Source: Candidatus Andersenbacteria bacterium RIFCSPHIGHO2_02_FULL_46_16
Lineage (GTDB): Bacteria; Patescibacteriota; Andersenbacteria; UBA10190
Direction of reading: 5' to 3'
NCBI GenBank assembly: GCA_001817065.1
Contig: MHHQ01000011.1
Span: 713-53,009 of the forward strand
Length of the DNA: 52,297 nucleotides
Below the pieces are notes generated by a model that did not search any database, was not told the DNA's origin, and saw only the letters and a program-made list of their open reading frames with translations. A program made the position numbers and the translations under genes. Below, piece after piece: positions 1 through 7,769 of the stretch (its first letter is position 1; each line of letters starts with the position of its first letter).

Positions 1-21
1 GAGGGAAACGTTAGATGAGTT

Positions 22-279
22 CTATGATAATAAATCCGGCGCATACTGAATTTCGTCAATTAATACCGGCGGGCTAAATTGCTGTAGAAACAATGCCGGG
101 TCTGCTTGAGCTTGCGTGCGTTTGTCCAGACTATCCAACGAGACCGTCTGACGTTCGTCTCGCGACAGATGATTCAATAAGGTAGTTTTTCCTACTTGGC
201 GGGCACCGCCAACGTACAAAACCTTAAATCCTTGGCTTATTTCCTGCACTATCTTTTCCGCATATCGAGGTATATACAT
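22..279 (-). pseudogene. Truncated DUF4143-type AAA ATPase (N-terminal fragment)
   Basis: Eighty-five codons encode the start of the ATPase family that usually carries a C-terminal DUF4143 domain. The Walker A motif (GARQVGKTT) and Walker B motif with downstream QYAP (VLIDEIQYAP) are both present. A TAG stop follows shortly after Walker B. Family members are about 400 residues long, so the sensor regions and C-terminal domain are missing. The other two frames of the last 21 bases do not continue the family sequence, which points to a deletion rather than a simple frameshift; the window edge prevents a firm conclusion. These proteins often sit in mobile or accessory regions and have no settled function. 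The neighbouring decayed insertion sequence fits that setting. Confidence 0.6.
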
Positions 280-284
280 ATATC

Positions 285-316
285 ACAAATTTAAGTTGAT
301 AGCTTAAATTTGTCAA
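285..316 (-). promoter_or_regulatory. Promoter of the ATPase fragment with embedded inverted repeat
   Basis: On the minus strand a TTGACA -35 box (316-311), a 17-bp spacer and a TAAATT -10 box (293-288) lie just ahead of the ATG at 279, so the transcript would be nearly leaderless. A perfect 11-bp inverted repeat (ACAAATTTAAG / CTTAAATTTGT, 7-nt spacer, 285-313) covers the promoter and could be an operator. Inferred from sequence only. Confidence 0.45.
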
Positions 317-345
317 GAACACTAATTACCAGAACACTAATTACC
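316..345. repeat. Two tandem 15-bp repeats, third copy beyond the IS
   Basis: AGAACACTAATTACC occurs twice head to tail (316-330 and 331-345), directly abutting the -35 box of the ATPase promoter. A third copy lies at 1715-1729, right after the other end of the decayed insertion sequence. The second and third copies match over 17 bp (with a following AT). They may be a target duplication or part of an older iterated site into which the element moved. Confidence 0.7.
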
Positions 346-347
346 AT

Positions 348-1714
348 GTCATTTTCAAGATAAAAGTGGACTGGGGTATGGTGGAGCGTTTAGCCCTAAC
401 CATTTTTAACTATGTCCAAAGAGCAATTGCACGAGCGGCTGTCCACTGAGGCAGCCAAAGCTGTTTTAACCAAGTACCAGGCGGGTGAGATGACGGCCGC
501 CACCGCGGCCGTTTACTTTAGGAGTCGGTCGGTCACGCTTCTTTACAGTAGCGGCCCAGTTTAAAAAGAGTCCAGAAAACTTTACGCTCCGCTATGGCCG
601 ATCGAGCGCGAACAACAAACTGGATCCAACCGTCGAGGTGAAGCTTCGAGCCGAGCTTGAGATCGAGAAAACCAAGATCATTGACGATCCGCGTGTTCCC
701 ACCGACCAGTACAACTACAGCTACATTCGACGTCTCTTGCAGAATAATGGCGACGACGCCCGGCCGTTTCCACGATCATTAACCGGGCCAAAGCCTGGGG
801 GTACTGGAAAGGGAGAGAGAAAAAGAAAAAGATTCATGACCGGGAAGTCATCACCAACTACACCGGCGAACTCATCCAGCATGACTCGAGCTACCATCTG
901 TATGCGCCGGATGCGGGAGTGAAGTGGTACTTGATTACCAGCCTTGATGACTACTCCCGCGCCATTTTGTATGCCGACCTGTGGGAGCGTGAAACCACCT
1001 GGCAGCACATTATGGCTGCCCAAAGCCTGGTTTTGCACTACGGCCTCCCCCTGAAATTCTATGTCGATCAACTGCGGGTCTTCCGGTATGTGAAGAGCCG
1101 CGACAGTTCGTGAGTGCAGTACACAAAATTCACCGACGATGTTGATCCGCAGTGGAAACAGATGATGAAAGATCTCAAGGTGGAGGTGACCTATGCGCTC
1201 TCGCCGCAAGCGAAAGCAAAAATCGAGCGACCGTACCGGTGGTTGCAGGACCACCTCGTGCGAACGTGTGTCCGGGCAGGAGTGACCACGATTGAACAGG
1301 CTCGGGAGATTTTGAAGATTGAAGTGAACGACTACAACTGGAAACATGTTCATTCAACAACACAAGAAATTCCCATGAGAAGATTTGCGGTGGCCAGACG
1401 AGACAAAACTCTCTGGCGGGAGTTCAAACTTGAGCCGCCCTTCACGTCCGCGAAAGATATCTTTTGTCTGCGCGCCACCCGGACGGTGGATGCCTACCGG
1501 AAAGTCTCACTCAAAAAAATACAGCTCACCGTTCCTGGTATCCCTCCCCGTCAGGAGGTGGAACTACGATTGTATCCGGTACCCGAGAAAAAGGTAACAG
1601 AGGTCAGGTTTTGGTTCAAGGGACATATGGTTGGCAGTCAAACCGTCAAGGGGACTGACATCGCGGGAGTCCACCCTTAACTCCTACACCGTCCACTTTT
1701 AACTACTAGCTAAC
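348..1714 (+). mobile_element. Decayed insertion sequence with imperfect terminal inverted repeats
   Basis: The element runs between direct copies of a 17-bp repeat (331-347 and 1715-1731). Its ends form an imperfect inverted repeat of about 24 bp whose inner 11 bp (TAAAAGTGGAC, 361-371; complement at 1691-1701) are identical. It contains a single broken DDE transposase gene. The family could not be assigned from sequence alone; the integrase-core (rve) type transposase suggests the broad IS3/IS481-like superfamily. Base composition is richer in G+C than the flanking DNA, consistent with transfer. Confidence 0.7.
412..1680 (+). pseudogene. Broken rve-type DDE transposase
   Basis: The reading frame starts at an ATG, shifts frame near 520, returns to the original frame near 755, and is interrupted by an in-frame TGA at 1111-1113. 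Joined together, the pieces give an N-terminal helical DNA-binding part followed by an integrase-like core. The likely catalytic triad is the Asp in IQHDSS, the Asp in FYVDQL and the Glu in KAKIERPYRWL. The C-terminal part after the core (up to GVHP) is intact. Two frame changes and one stop mean it is very unlikely to be active. Translational readthrough could rescue only the stop, not the shifts. Confidence 0.75.
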
Positions 1715-1778
1715 AGAACACTAATTACCATCCCTCAATGTAATTTGACGAACATTTGTGGCCGACTACAGTTGGGAT

Positions 1779-2861
1779 ATGAGCTTGAAGATTGGAATAG
1801 TCGGTCTGCCGAACGTGGGTAAATCAACCCTCTTTAATGCTTTAACCAAGCAAGCCGCCAAAGCACAAAACGTCCCATTCACCACCATTACTCCTAATGT
1901 TGGCGTTGTTGCTGTACCCGATGATCGGCTGACCAAGCTCACTGCTTTATCCAAGTCAGTTAAAACGACTCCCACTACTATCGAATTCGTCGACATCGCC
2001 GGCTTAGTTAAAAATGCTCATCAAGGTGAAGGCCTCGGCAATCAGTTCTTAGCCAACATTCGGGCAGTTAATGCGATCGCTCACGTCGTCCGCTTCTTCG
2101 ATAATTCGGCTATCATCCATGTCGAACAGACTGTCGATCCCAAACGGGATGTCGAAATTATCAATACCGAACTTATCTTGGCCGACTTAGCCGTTGTCGA
2201 TAAAATGCGTTCCAACTTAGATAAGAAAATAAGAGGTAACGACAAAGCTGCCCAAGCGCTTGATGTGTTGTTAGCTAAAATGTCTGAGCACTTGAACTCA
2301 AACCAGCCCGCCCGCACCTTATCCCTCACCCCCGAAGAAGTCGAACTCAGCACGACTATCCCCCTTCTCACCGGTAAACCAGTGCTCTATATCGCCAACG
2401 TCGGCGACCAGCAAACCTCTCTTTCCCCTGATCAATTAACTGCCGTCTTCAGTCCATCTGACCACGTTCTGCCTATCTCGGTAAAAATTGAACAGGAGCT
2501 GGTTCAACTGCCCGATGAGGAAAGATTAATTTTCCTGCATGAGTACGGTCTGGAACAAACCGGTCTTGATCGCTTAATCCAAGCTAGCTATTCCTTGCTC
2601 AATCTGATCACTTTCTTTACCTCCGGTCCTACCGAAAGCAGAGCCTGGACCGTTCCTCGCGGCGCCTTCGCCCCCCAAGCGGCCGGACAAATTCATTCCG
2701 ACATGGAGCGAGGTTTTATCCGTGCTGAGACAGTTGTGTACGACGACCTGATCAGCGCTGGCTCCCATGCGGCCGCCCGCAGCGCCGGCCATGTTCGTGA
2801 CGAAGGAAAGACCTATCTTGTTCAAGATGGCGATGTGATGTTTTTTAAATTTTCCGCTTAA
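1779..2861 (+). CDS. ychF: Obg-like ATPase YchF (redox-regulated, ribosome-associated)
   Basis: YchF/OLA1 is a P-loop NTPase that prefers ATP and binds ribosomes. The protein begins MSLKIGIVGLPNVGKSTLF, with the G1 motif (GLPNVGKS) at residues 8-15 and the G3 motif (DIAGLV) further on. A coiled region follows, and the C-terminal TGS-like domain ends in DGDVMFFKF as in other members. At 360 residues it has the normal length. I prefer this ATG over a GTG 21 bases upstream because it matches the canonical family start. The base-specificity motif reads NVGD rather than the usual NxxE. No SD motif is seen. It stands alone on the plus strand. Confidence 0.95.
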   Translation: MSLKIGIVGLPNVGKSTLFNALTKQAAKAQNVPFTTITPNVGVVAVPDDRLTKLTALSKSVKTTPTTIEFVDIAGLVKNAHQGEGLGNQFLANIRAVNAIAHVVRFFDNSAIIHVEQTVDPKRDVEIINTELILADLAVVDKMRSNLDKKIRGNDKAAQALDVLLAKMSEHLNSNQPARTLSLTPEEVELSTTIPLLTGKPVLYIANVGDQQTSLSPDQLTAVFSPSDHVLPISVKIEQELVQLPDEERLIFLHEYGLEQTGLDRLIQASYSLLNLITFFTSGPTESRAWTVPRGAFAPQAAGQIHSDMERGFIRAETVVYDDLISAGSHAAARSAGHVRDEGKTYLVQDGDVMFFKFSA

Positions 2862-2888
2862 CCCGTACAATCCCGGCTGCCAATAACC

Positions 2889-3045
2889 TTAGGCACCGTA
2901 AATAAATAACTTGGCCAGATCTCGTTCAATCTGCGCCGAGATACGGCTTTTTCGATTGCCGGCCAGCCATAGCTTTCTTGACCACCGTAGCTTTAGTGAA
3001 AGTGGTAGCGACGGATGGTTAAGTTATTTATTTACGGTGACTTAG
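2889..3045 (-). repeat. MITE-like repeat with 19-bp perfect inverted ends; holds a repeated coding 3' end
   Basis: CACCGTAAATAAATAACTT (2894-2912) is perfectly inverted at 3021-3039, giving a 146-bp unit. CTTAG occurs on both outer sides (2888-2892, 3041-3045). Bases 2889-2953, read on the minus strand, match the last 72 bases of the window (52226-52297): both encode a C-terminus containing KSRIS..IERDLAKLF and end G-A-stop. This is therefore a dispersed repeat that carries the remains of a gene 3' end, possibly of a transposase; the family was not recognised. Confidence 0.6.
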
Positions 3046-3368
3046 CCGCGAATCATTGTCAGGAGCACCTTTAAAGGCTCAGTAGCTCGCACTTGGTGAG
3101 GCGCGTTGGCCGGCATAATAATATAGCTGCCAGACTGCACCAGCTGTTTTTTACCAGCGACTTTTACTTCCGCCTCTCCTTCAAGCACGTGCAAAAAGGC
3201 ATCATAGGGAGCAGTGTGCTCACTTAATCCTTCGTCCTTGTCAAAGGCAAAGAGTGTGACTGTGCCCGCTTTTTTGTCTACAAGAGTACGGCTAACCACA
3301 GCGCCAGGCTGGATATTAATTAAAGCGACAAGATTGCTTGATTGAGAAGAATTCATACGTTCATTCAT
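3042..3368 (-). CDS. Small single-domain cupin protein
   Basis: The 108-residue product fits a Cupin_2 fold. The glycine- and proline-rich strands (YDAFLHVLEGEAEVKVAGK, SYIIMPANAPHQV) correspond to the two conserved cupin motifs. The His in ANAPHQV and the Glu in VLEGEAEV are candidate ligands, but the first motif lacks the usual HxH, so metal binding is uncertain. Related small cupins bind diverse ligands, so no specific role is claimed. I use the ATG at 3368 rather than the upstream TTG because a TATAAT box lies between them (3395-3390), placing the transcript start just ahead of this ATG. There is no SD motif. Confidence 0.8.
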   Translation of the reverse strand: MNERMNSSQSSNLVALINIQPGAVVSRTLVDKKAGTVTLFAFDKDEGLSEHTAPYDAFLHVLEGEAEVKVAGKKQLVQSGSYIIMPANAPHQVRATEPLKVLLTMIRG

Positions 3369-3389
3369 ATTAATAGTTTTCTGCGTCAC

Positions 3390-3395
3390 ATTATA
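3390..3395 (-). promoter_or_regulatory. TATAAT -10 box of the cupin gene
   Basis: A perfect TATAAT on the minus strand lies 21 bases upstream of the cupin ATG. No good -35 hexamer is visible. Its position rules out the earlier TTG start. Confidence 0.5.
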
Positions 3396-3495
3396 CCCCA
3401 ACAACTACTCCAGCAGTACCTGTCTGTTCCCCAGCATCACTAGACAAACCTAGCCGCACCCAGCGTAACAGTCACCCTCCCCTAAAAAATGTTCG

Positions 3496-3525
3496 TAAAA
3501 AAACCCCGTTGTATCCAGGGTTATA
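3496..3525 (-). terminator. Intrinsic terminator after the acidic orphan gene
   Basis: On the minus strand an AACCC...GGGTT hairpin is followed at once by a run of seven T. It lies just past the stop of the orphan gene at 3535. Confidence 0.6.
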
Positions 3526-3534
3526 AATTTCACT

Positions 3535-3873
3535 TTATAATTTCCGTTCCAGCCCTGATGGTTCATCCTCAAGCACAGTATCGTCCGCTTCTTCGTCCTC
3601 TCTATCCCCCTCAACATTTCTTTGTCCTTCTTGTCTATCAGGATATACCCCCGTCTCTCCATCTTTACGCGCTTCGTCATAATCATCATTAGCTCGATCC
3701 AATAAAAGCTGTGCCGCCTCCAGACTTACACCATTCAGCACTGCTAACAATCCCCTGGCATTAGTCGCACCCATGTCATCACGCTCACAACCCACTTTAT
3801 CCGTCACCACAACTCGCAGTATATATCTTGCCGCATCTCCTCTTTCTCTTACTTTCAATGGTTTAACCTGCAC
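3535..3873 (-). CDS. Acidic orphan protein, 112 aa
   Basis: Family not recognised. The start is a GTG preceded by a clear AAGGAG ribosome binding site with a 7-base spacing, unusual in this window and good support for translation. The first 35 residues are basic and strand-like (KPLKVRERGDAARYILRVV). A helical stretch follows (LLAVLNGVSLEAAQLLLDR), and the last 45 residues are strongly acidic with many Asp and Glu. There is no signal peptide or membrane span, so it is probably cytoplasmic. An intrinsic terminator follows directly, making it a single-gene unit. The overlapping 79-residue frame on the same strand is a shadow. Confidence 0.6.
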   Translation of the reverse strand: MQVKPLKVRERGDAARYILRVVVTDKVGCERDDMGATNARGLLAVLNGVSLEAAQLLLDRANDDYDEARKDGETGVYPDRQEGQRNVEGDREDEEADDTVLEDEPSGLERKL

Positions 3874-3968
3874 TGCCAGTCTCCTTAAATCTTACAAAGA
3901 ACCAACCCCTCGCCCTCTCTTAGGGCTTATATAACCTACTGTTCTGCCTAGATTTTACAACCCTCTTT

Positions 3969-3997
3969 TTGACACAATAAGATTTTTCAAGTAGGAT
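3969..3997 (+). promoter_or_regulatory. Promoter upstream of rpsF-ssb-rpsR
   Basis: TTGACA (3969-3974), a 17-bp spacer and TAGGAT (3992-3997) form a near-consensus sigma-70 promoter about 100 bases ahead of rpsF. The leader holds a direct repeat AAAGCCTGATC (4001-4011 and 4035-4045). Leaders of rpsF operons in other bacteria can bind the S6:S18 complex; whether this one does cannot be read from sequence alone. Confidence 0.55.
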
Positions 3998-4101
3998 GCA
4001 AAAGCCTGATCGAATGCGCCTGGCAAGCAATAACAAAGCCTGATCAGATAATAATAACTATATTAAAATATATTCATAACTTTTTGTAAATACCAACTAT
4101 A

Positions 4102-4551
4102 ATGCACGATTACGAGATAACCTATTTAGCTGATCCAACGCTTGATGAAGCTAAAAAAGACACCCTTGACGAGTCGATTGATAAAATAGTTAACGACATC
4201 GGTGGCGAAATTAGCTATACTTCTCCCTCCGACACTCCTGGCAGTCGTCGCCGTCTTAATTTTCCTATAGCCGACCAAAGAGTTGCCTGGATGCGTGTCA
4301 TGCAAATCCAACTTGATCCAGCCAAAATCAATGACTTACAGACAACCATAAAAAAACATGCTGATATTTTACGCCTTACTGTCCTGCAAACACCACGTCG
4401 CCAAGAAGTCTCCGCAGCTATTTTCGATGCTCCAGAAAAACCTTCAGTAAGCCCTGAGTCAGCTCAAGCCGTTAAACCTTCTGGCAAGAAAGTCACCATG
4501 GCTGAAGTCGAAGAGAAAATCGAAGAAGCCCTTGAAGAAGAAGTTAAGTAA
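4102..4551 (+). CDS. rpsF: 30S ribosomal protein bS6
   Basis: bS6 binds 16S rRNA together with bS18 in the platform of the small subunit. The N-terminus (MHDYEITYLADPTLDE) is typical, and the RNP-like strands (SRRRLNFPIADQRVAWMRVMQIQ) follow. The core ends near residue 98. The remaining 50 residues form a charged tail ending in a Glu-rich helix (EVEEKIEEALEEEVK), longer than in model bacteria. The gene leads the conserved order rpsF-ssb-rpsR. No SD motif precedes the ATG, which happens to overlap a TATAAT sequence. Confidence 0.95.
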   Translation: MHDYEITYLADPTLDEAKKDTLDESIDKIVNDIGGEISYTSPSDTPGSRRRLNFPIADQRVAWMRVMQIQLDPAKINDLQTTIKKHADILRLTVLQTPRRQEVSAAIFDAPEKPSVSPESAQAVKPSGKKVTMAEVEEKIEEALEEEVK

Positions 4552-4555
4552 GAAA

Positions 4556-4645
4556 ATGTCAAATTTCAAAACTCAAATTTCAAAGCCAGTACAAATCCGA
4601 TATAACAAAGTTTGGCATTTGGATTTTGGCATTTGGATTTTAAAA
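4556..4645 (+). repeat. AT-rich word-like intergenic repeat
   Basis: The rpsF-ssb gap is built of reiterated words: CAAATTTCAAA-type units at 4560-4585, then TTTGGCATTTGGATTT repeated in tandem at 4610-4642. Similar strings occur in other gaps (48150-48200) and inside murE (19031-19075). Confidence 0.6.
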
Positions 4646-4661
4646 GCTAAAGCTTTTTAAT

Positions 4662-5132
4662 ATGGATCTTAATAAAGTCATGTTAATTGGCCGGCTCACC
4701 GCCGACCCAGAAGTACGCACTACACCTCAAGGAATCACTGTTGCCTCCTTTAGTATAGCTACTAATCGCGTCTGGAAAGATCAGCAAGGCAACCAACAGG
4801 ATCGCACCGAATTCCACAACATTGTCACCTGGCGGCGTTTAGCAGAAATCTGTGCTCAATACCTAACCAAGGGTAAACAAATTTATCTTGAGGGACATTT
4901 GCAAACCAGGTCTTGGGCCGGTCAAGATGGTAAAAAGAATTATCGCACCGAAATAGTGGCTGATAACATGATCATGCTTGGCAACCGAAGCGATTCAGGA
5001 TCTGCGCCAGCCCCGCGTGCAGCCTCTACTCCCGCAGCCGTCACCTCCTCATCAAACGCTGCCCCAGTGGAAGAAGCTGCGCCCGCCAGTGTCACTGACG
5101 AAGAAATACATATCGAAGATATACCTTTTTAA
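4662..5132 (+). CDS. ssb: Single-stranded DNA-binding protein SSB
   Basis: SSB coats single-stranded DNA during replication and repair and recruits partners through its C-terminal tip. The OB fold spans about residues 1-108, with family motifs at the start ([19 protein letters not shown]), [14 protein letters not shown] and [14 protein letters not shown] Pro/Ala/Ser-rich linker follows, then the acidic tip [10 protein letters not shown], the usual docking peptide (DDDIPF in E. coli). The length of 156 is normal. It lies between rpsF and rpsR as in many bacteria. Confidence 0.96.
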   Translation: MDLNKVMLIGRLTADPEVRTTPQGITVASFSIATNRVWKDQQGNQQDRTEFHNIVTWRRLAEICAQYLTKGKQIYLEGHLQTRSWAGQDGKKNYRTEIVADNMIMLGNRSDSGSAPAPRAASTPAAVTSSSNAAPVEEAAPASVTDEEIHIEDIPF

Positions 5133-5144
5133 TTTTTTCAAACT

Positions 5145-5363
5145 ATGCGATCAAAACCAATCAACACTTCTTGCCAGCTCTGCGCCAAGCGTATTAACCA
5201 AGTCACCTTTCGTGACACCGAAGTACTTCAGCACTTTATCAGCGGACAAAAAAAGATCTTGCCCCGTAAGAAGACCGGTAGCTGTGCTAAGCACCAAAGA
5301 CACTTGTCTCGCGAGATAAAACGCGCCCGTGAAATGGGCTTATTAGGTTATCGCGGGCAGTAA
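5145..5363 (+). CDS. rpsR: 30S ribosomal protein bS18
   Basis: The product is a basic 72-residue protein that pairs with bS6 on the 16S rRNA platform. Family features are FRDTEVLQHFISGQKKILPRK and the C-terminal helix HLSREIKRAREMGLLGY. The N-terminal CQLCAK and a later Cys (GSCAKHQRH) suggest a zinc-containing C+ form. It begins 12 bases after ssb, consistent with one transcript. No SD motif. Confidence 0.95.
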   Translation: MRSKPINTSCQLCAKRINQVTFRDTEVLQHFISGQKKILPRKKTGSCAKHQRHLSREIKRAREMGLLGYRGQ

Positions 5364-5365
5364 GC

Positions 5366-5456
5366 CAGAATTTCCAAATCACAATACCCAATGACCAATC
5401 AAGTCCTTAATCCCAATGACCAATTGGACATTGGTCATTAATCGTTGGTCATTCAT
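5366..5456 (+). repeat. Word-like repeat with hairpin ahead of the RNHCP gene
   Basis: The gap is made of reiterated CAATGACCAA / TTGGTCATT words. AATGACCAAT (5415-5424) and ATTGGTCATT (5430-5439) form a perfect 10-bp hairpin ending 17 bases before the next ATG. Confidence 0.6.
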
Positions 5457-5765
5457 ATGGGTTTCATTCCCCGCAATGACCCCTTTATCTGCGAACAATG
5501 TGGCGCTAGCGTTCCCCCTGCACCCCAAACCTTTCGTAATCACTGCCCATCTTGTCTAACCAGTAAACACGTTGATGACCGAATACCAGGGGATCGCCTA
5601 GCACCCTGCCACGGCCTCATGCCTACCGTTTCATACGAGGGAGTGGACCCAACTAAGCTGGATCTTATTCAACAATGCCAAACCTGCAGCTTAGTACGCC
5701 GTAATAAAATTGCCCCCGATGACAACTTAGACACTCTTTTCGAGCTGCACCAATTACCCCGCTAA
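5457..5765 (+). CDS. RNHCP-domain zinc-ribbon protein
   Basis: The 102-residue protein carries the motif RNHCPSC that names the RNHCP family (PF12647), with an earlier CEQC pair and later Cys residues (CHGL, CQTC) that could bind one or two zinc ions. The family is widespread in Firmicutes and Patescibacteria, and its biochemical role is not established. I choose the ATG in front of GFIPRNDPF over an upstream TTG that lies inside the intergenic repeat. It follows rpsR in the same direction and may belong to the same transcript. Confidence 0.85.
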   Translation: MGFIPRNDPFICEQCGASVPPAPQTFRNHCPSCLTSKHVDDRIPGDRLAPCHGLMPTVSYEGVDPTKLDLIQQCQTCSLVRRNKIAPDDNLDTLFELHQLPR

Positions 5766-5774
5766 TTTATCTTG

Positions 5775-5917
5775 CAGGGACAACGCATCTTAATTTGACT
5801 TAACTAAGTGAAGATAAAAAACAGCTCATCGTTTTGAAGAACAATTACTTCATTCTCCAGAGTCCTGCAAAAAATCCTGTCTGCTCTATAGAGGCTAAAT
5901 TAGATGCGTTGACCCTG
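5775..5917. mobile_element. 143-bp MITE-like element with 10-bp target duplication
   Basis: The ends CAGGGACAACGCATCTTAATTT (two segments: 5775-5790 and 5791-5796) and the complement of 5895-5917 (CAGGGTCAACGCATCTAATTT) form terminal inverted repeats of about 22 bp with one substitution and one indel. The element is flanked on both sides by the direct repeat ATTTATCTTG (5765-5774 and 5918-5927). It has no coding capacity, so it would have been mobilised by a transposase encoded elsewhere. It sits between two convergent genes. Confidence 0.75.
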
Positions 5918-5945
5918 ATTTATCTTGTCACTTAAAGAATATTTT

Positions 5946-6992
5946 CTACTTTGCCTCGTCGGTGGCTTTCTCTTCTGCTGCTACTGCCTGCCAAATTTCC
6001 TCTTCTATTTTCTGCGCTAATTTCTTATCCGCTCGCAAAAATCTCTTAGTTGCTTCTCTCCCCTGTCCCAACTTAGTCTCCCCATAAGACAACCAGCTAC
6101 CAGACTTATTTACGATGTTAAACTCAACTCCCTTGTCCACTAAGTCACCCTCCCAGCTAATTCCCTCATTATACATAATATCAAATTCCGCTACTTTAAA
6201 CGGCGGTGCTACTTTATTCTTTACTATCTTAGCGTATACCCGATTGCCTATTACTTTCTCACCTATCTTAATCTGCGCCCGCCGCCTCACCTCTATCCGC
6301 ACACTGGAGTAAAACTTTAACGCCTTTCCGCCAGTAGTAGTCTCGGGATTACCAAACATCACCCCAATTTGCATTCGGATCTGATTAATAAAAACTACCG
6401 TCGTATTAGACTTGGCCGTAATCGCCGTCAGCTTCCTTAGCGCCTGGCTCATCAACCGTGCTTGCAACCCCATATGGGAATCTCCCATTTCGCCCTCTAT
6501 CTCCGCTCGAGGTGTCAACGCTGCCACCGAGTCAATTACTACCAAATCAATCGCTGCCGAGGACACTAAAGTTTCAACAATCTCCAACGCCTGTTCCCCC
6601 GTATCCGGCTGGCTGATTAATAAATCATCAACTTGTACCCCAAGCTTTTTGGCATAATCAGGATCCAACGCATGCTCCGCATCCACGTATGCCACCGTCC
6701 CACCCTTTTTCTGCGCACAGGCTGATATATGTAAGGCCAATGTTGATTTACCGCTCGATTCCGGACCATATATTTCCACTATTCTGCCTCGCGGCACTCC
6801 TCCGATACCAAGCGCTATATCTAGTGAAATTGAACCAGTACTAATCGCATCAATATCCACTTTCTTCGCCTCGCCTAATTTCATGATCGCCCCTTCGCCA
6901 AACCGTTCTTTAATTTCCTCCACCGCCGACGCGACTGCCTCTTGGCGTTGGTTATTTACCGCTTCTTGCGTTTTTACTTTCTGCTTGGGCAT
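5946..6992 (-). CDS. recA: Recombinase RecA
   Basis: RecA forms filaments on single-stranded DNA, catalyses strand exchange and triggers the SOS response. From the chosen ATG the protein is 348 residues. Walker [10 protein letters not shown] is at about 76-84, Walker B is [12 protein letters not shown], loop L1 includes [18 protein letters not shown], and loop L2 includes [20 protein letters not shown]. The longer frame starting at 7043 would cross a 14-bp palindrome and adds residues foreign to the family. The gene lies downstream of ftsK and the RodZ-like gene in the same direction, with a 105-base gap. Confidence 0.97.
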   Translation of the reverse strand: MPKQKVKTQEAVNNQRQEAVASAVEEIKERFGEGAIMKLGEAKKVDIDAISTGSISLDIALGIGGVPRGRIVEIYGPESSGKSTLALHISACAQKKGGTVAYVDAEHALDPDYAKKLGVQVDDLLISQPDTGEQALEIVETLVSSAAIDLVVIDSVAALTPRAEIEGEMGDSHMGLQARLMSQALRKLTAITAKSNTTVVFINQIRMQIGVMFGNPETTTGGKALKFYSSVRIEVRRRAQIKIGEKVIGNRVYAKIVKNKVAPPFKVAEFDIMYNEGISWEGDLVDKGVEFNIVNKSGSWLSYGETKLGQGREATKRFLRADKKLAQKIEEEIWQAVAAEEKATDEAK

Positions 6993-7000
6993 CCTATTAC

Positions 7001-7014
7001 GGTACCGCGGTACC
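7001..7014. promoter_or_regulatory. 14-bp perfect palindrome ahead of recA
   Basis: GGTACCGCGGTACC ends nine bases upstream of the recA ATG. It could be an operator or fold into a hairpin near the ribosome entry site. It does not resemble the LexA boxes of E. coli or B. subtilis. Confidence 0.35.
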
Positions 7015-7097
7015 CTAACAAGCGCAACAATAGTTAGTCCCAAACCTTACTCATTTATTATCCAGTGCAAAAAATTCGTCCTCACAGCATTATATTG

Positions 7098-7769
7098 CTA
7101 CTTCTGATCCCGAGGTACTAACAAATGTTTGGTAATGGTATTTAACCGGCCGCTTGCCCCGCTCGCCCGTACTTCCAGTACATTTATTCCCTCTTTTACC
7201 GCTAGTATGTACGCAAATTCATTTGCCCCATCAAGCAGCACCCTCTCTCCATTTATTTCCACGACCGCATCCACTTCAGCCCGACCTTTTATCAGTACCT
7301 CTGAACCCTCTACTATCACAGCCGAAGGCTCCAGCAACACTAGTGCCGGCACGCGAATAAACGATAGTACTTGCCACCCAATATAACCAGCCACTAACAA
7401 TATAACCAGCCCCACCAACAACACCAACACTCCCGTTGGCGTCAATGTCCTCTGCCACCACGTTGCCAGCAATGGTACCCGCAAAGGCACCTTCACCTTA
7501 ACACCAGCCAGAGTACGCAAAAAGTAATGCCAGGCATCTTTGCTGTCTACTCCTAAATAGGACGCGTACTTAGTATACGCTCCTTTAGCATATATTTCCG
7601 CTGAAAAAACCGTCAGATTCCCTTCTTCCAATGCACGCAATTGCTTCGGTGGGATCCGTATGCGCACCGCCACATCGTCCACGGTTAACCGCCGAGCGAG
7701 GCGAGCTTCTCTTAAACGCTGGCCAGCCCTCTTTCCTGCCGTCTTTTTACCTGCACTGCCGCTTACCAT
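7098..7769 (-). CDS. RodZ-like HTH membrane protein
   Basis: A helix-turn-helix domain of the HTH_25/RodZ type covers residues 15-85 (GQRLREARLARRLTVDDVAVRIRIPPKQLRALEEG). A single membrane span lies at about 112-135 (PTGVLVLLVGLVILLVAGYIGW). The remaining extracytoplasmic part is a small beta-rich domain (VLLEPSAVIVEGSEVLIKGRAEV). RodZ links the cytoskeleton to the cell-wall machinery in rod-shaped bacteria. The outer domain here is shorter than in E. coli RodZ, so a related scaffold or regulator is also possible. The start overlaps the ftsK stop by 7 bases, suggesting coupled translation with a division-related DNA translocase. Confidence 0.8.
   Translation of the reverse strand: MVSGSAGKKTAGKRAGQRLREARLARRLTVDDVAVRIRIPPKQLRALEEGNLTVFSAEIYAKGAYTKYASYLGVDSKDAWHYFLRTLAGVKVKVPLRVPLLATWWQRTLTPTGVLVLLVGLVILLVAGYIGWQVLSFIRVPALVLLEPSAVIVEGSEVLIKGRAEVDAVVEINGERVLLDGANEFAYILAVKEGINVLEVRASGASGRLNTITKHLLVPRDQK

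Noticed and set aside
1111-1113. TGA recoding (as in Gracilibacteria or SR1)
   Set aside because: TGA is used as the normal terminal stop of truB and murE here, so the in-frame TGA in the transposase is a true nonsense mutation.
721-1353. 210-codon frame antisense to the transposase
   Set aside because: It is the mirror of the broken transposase gene, whose sense-strand motifs are recognisable.
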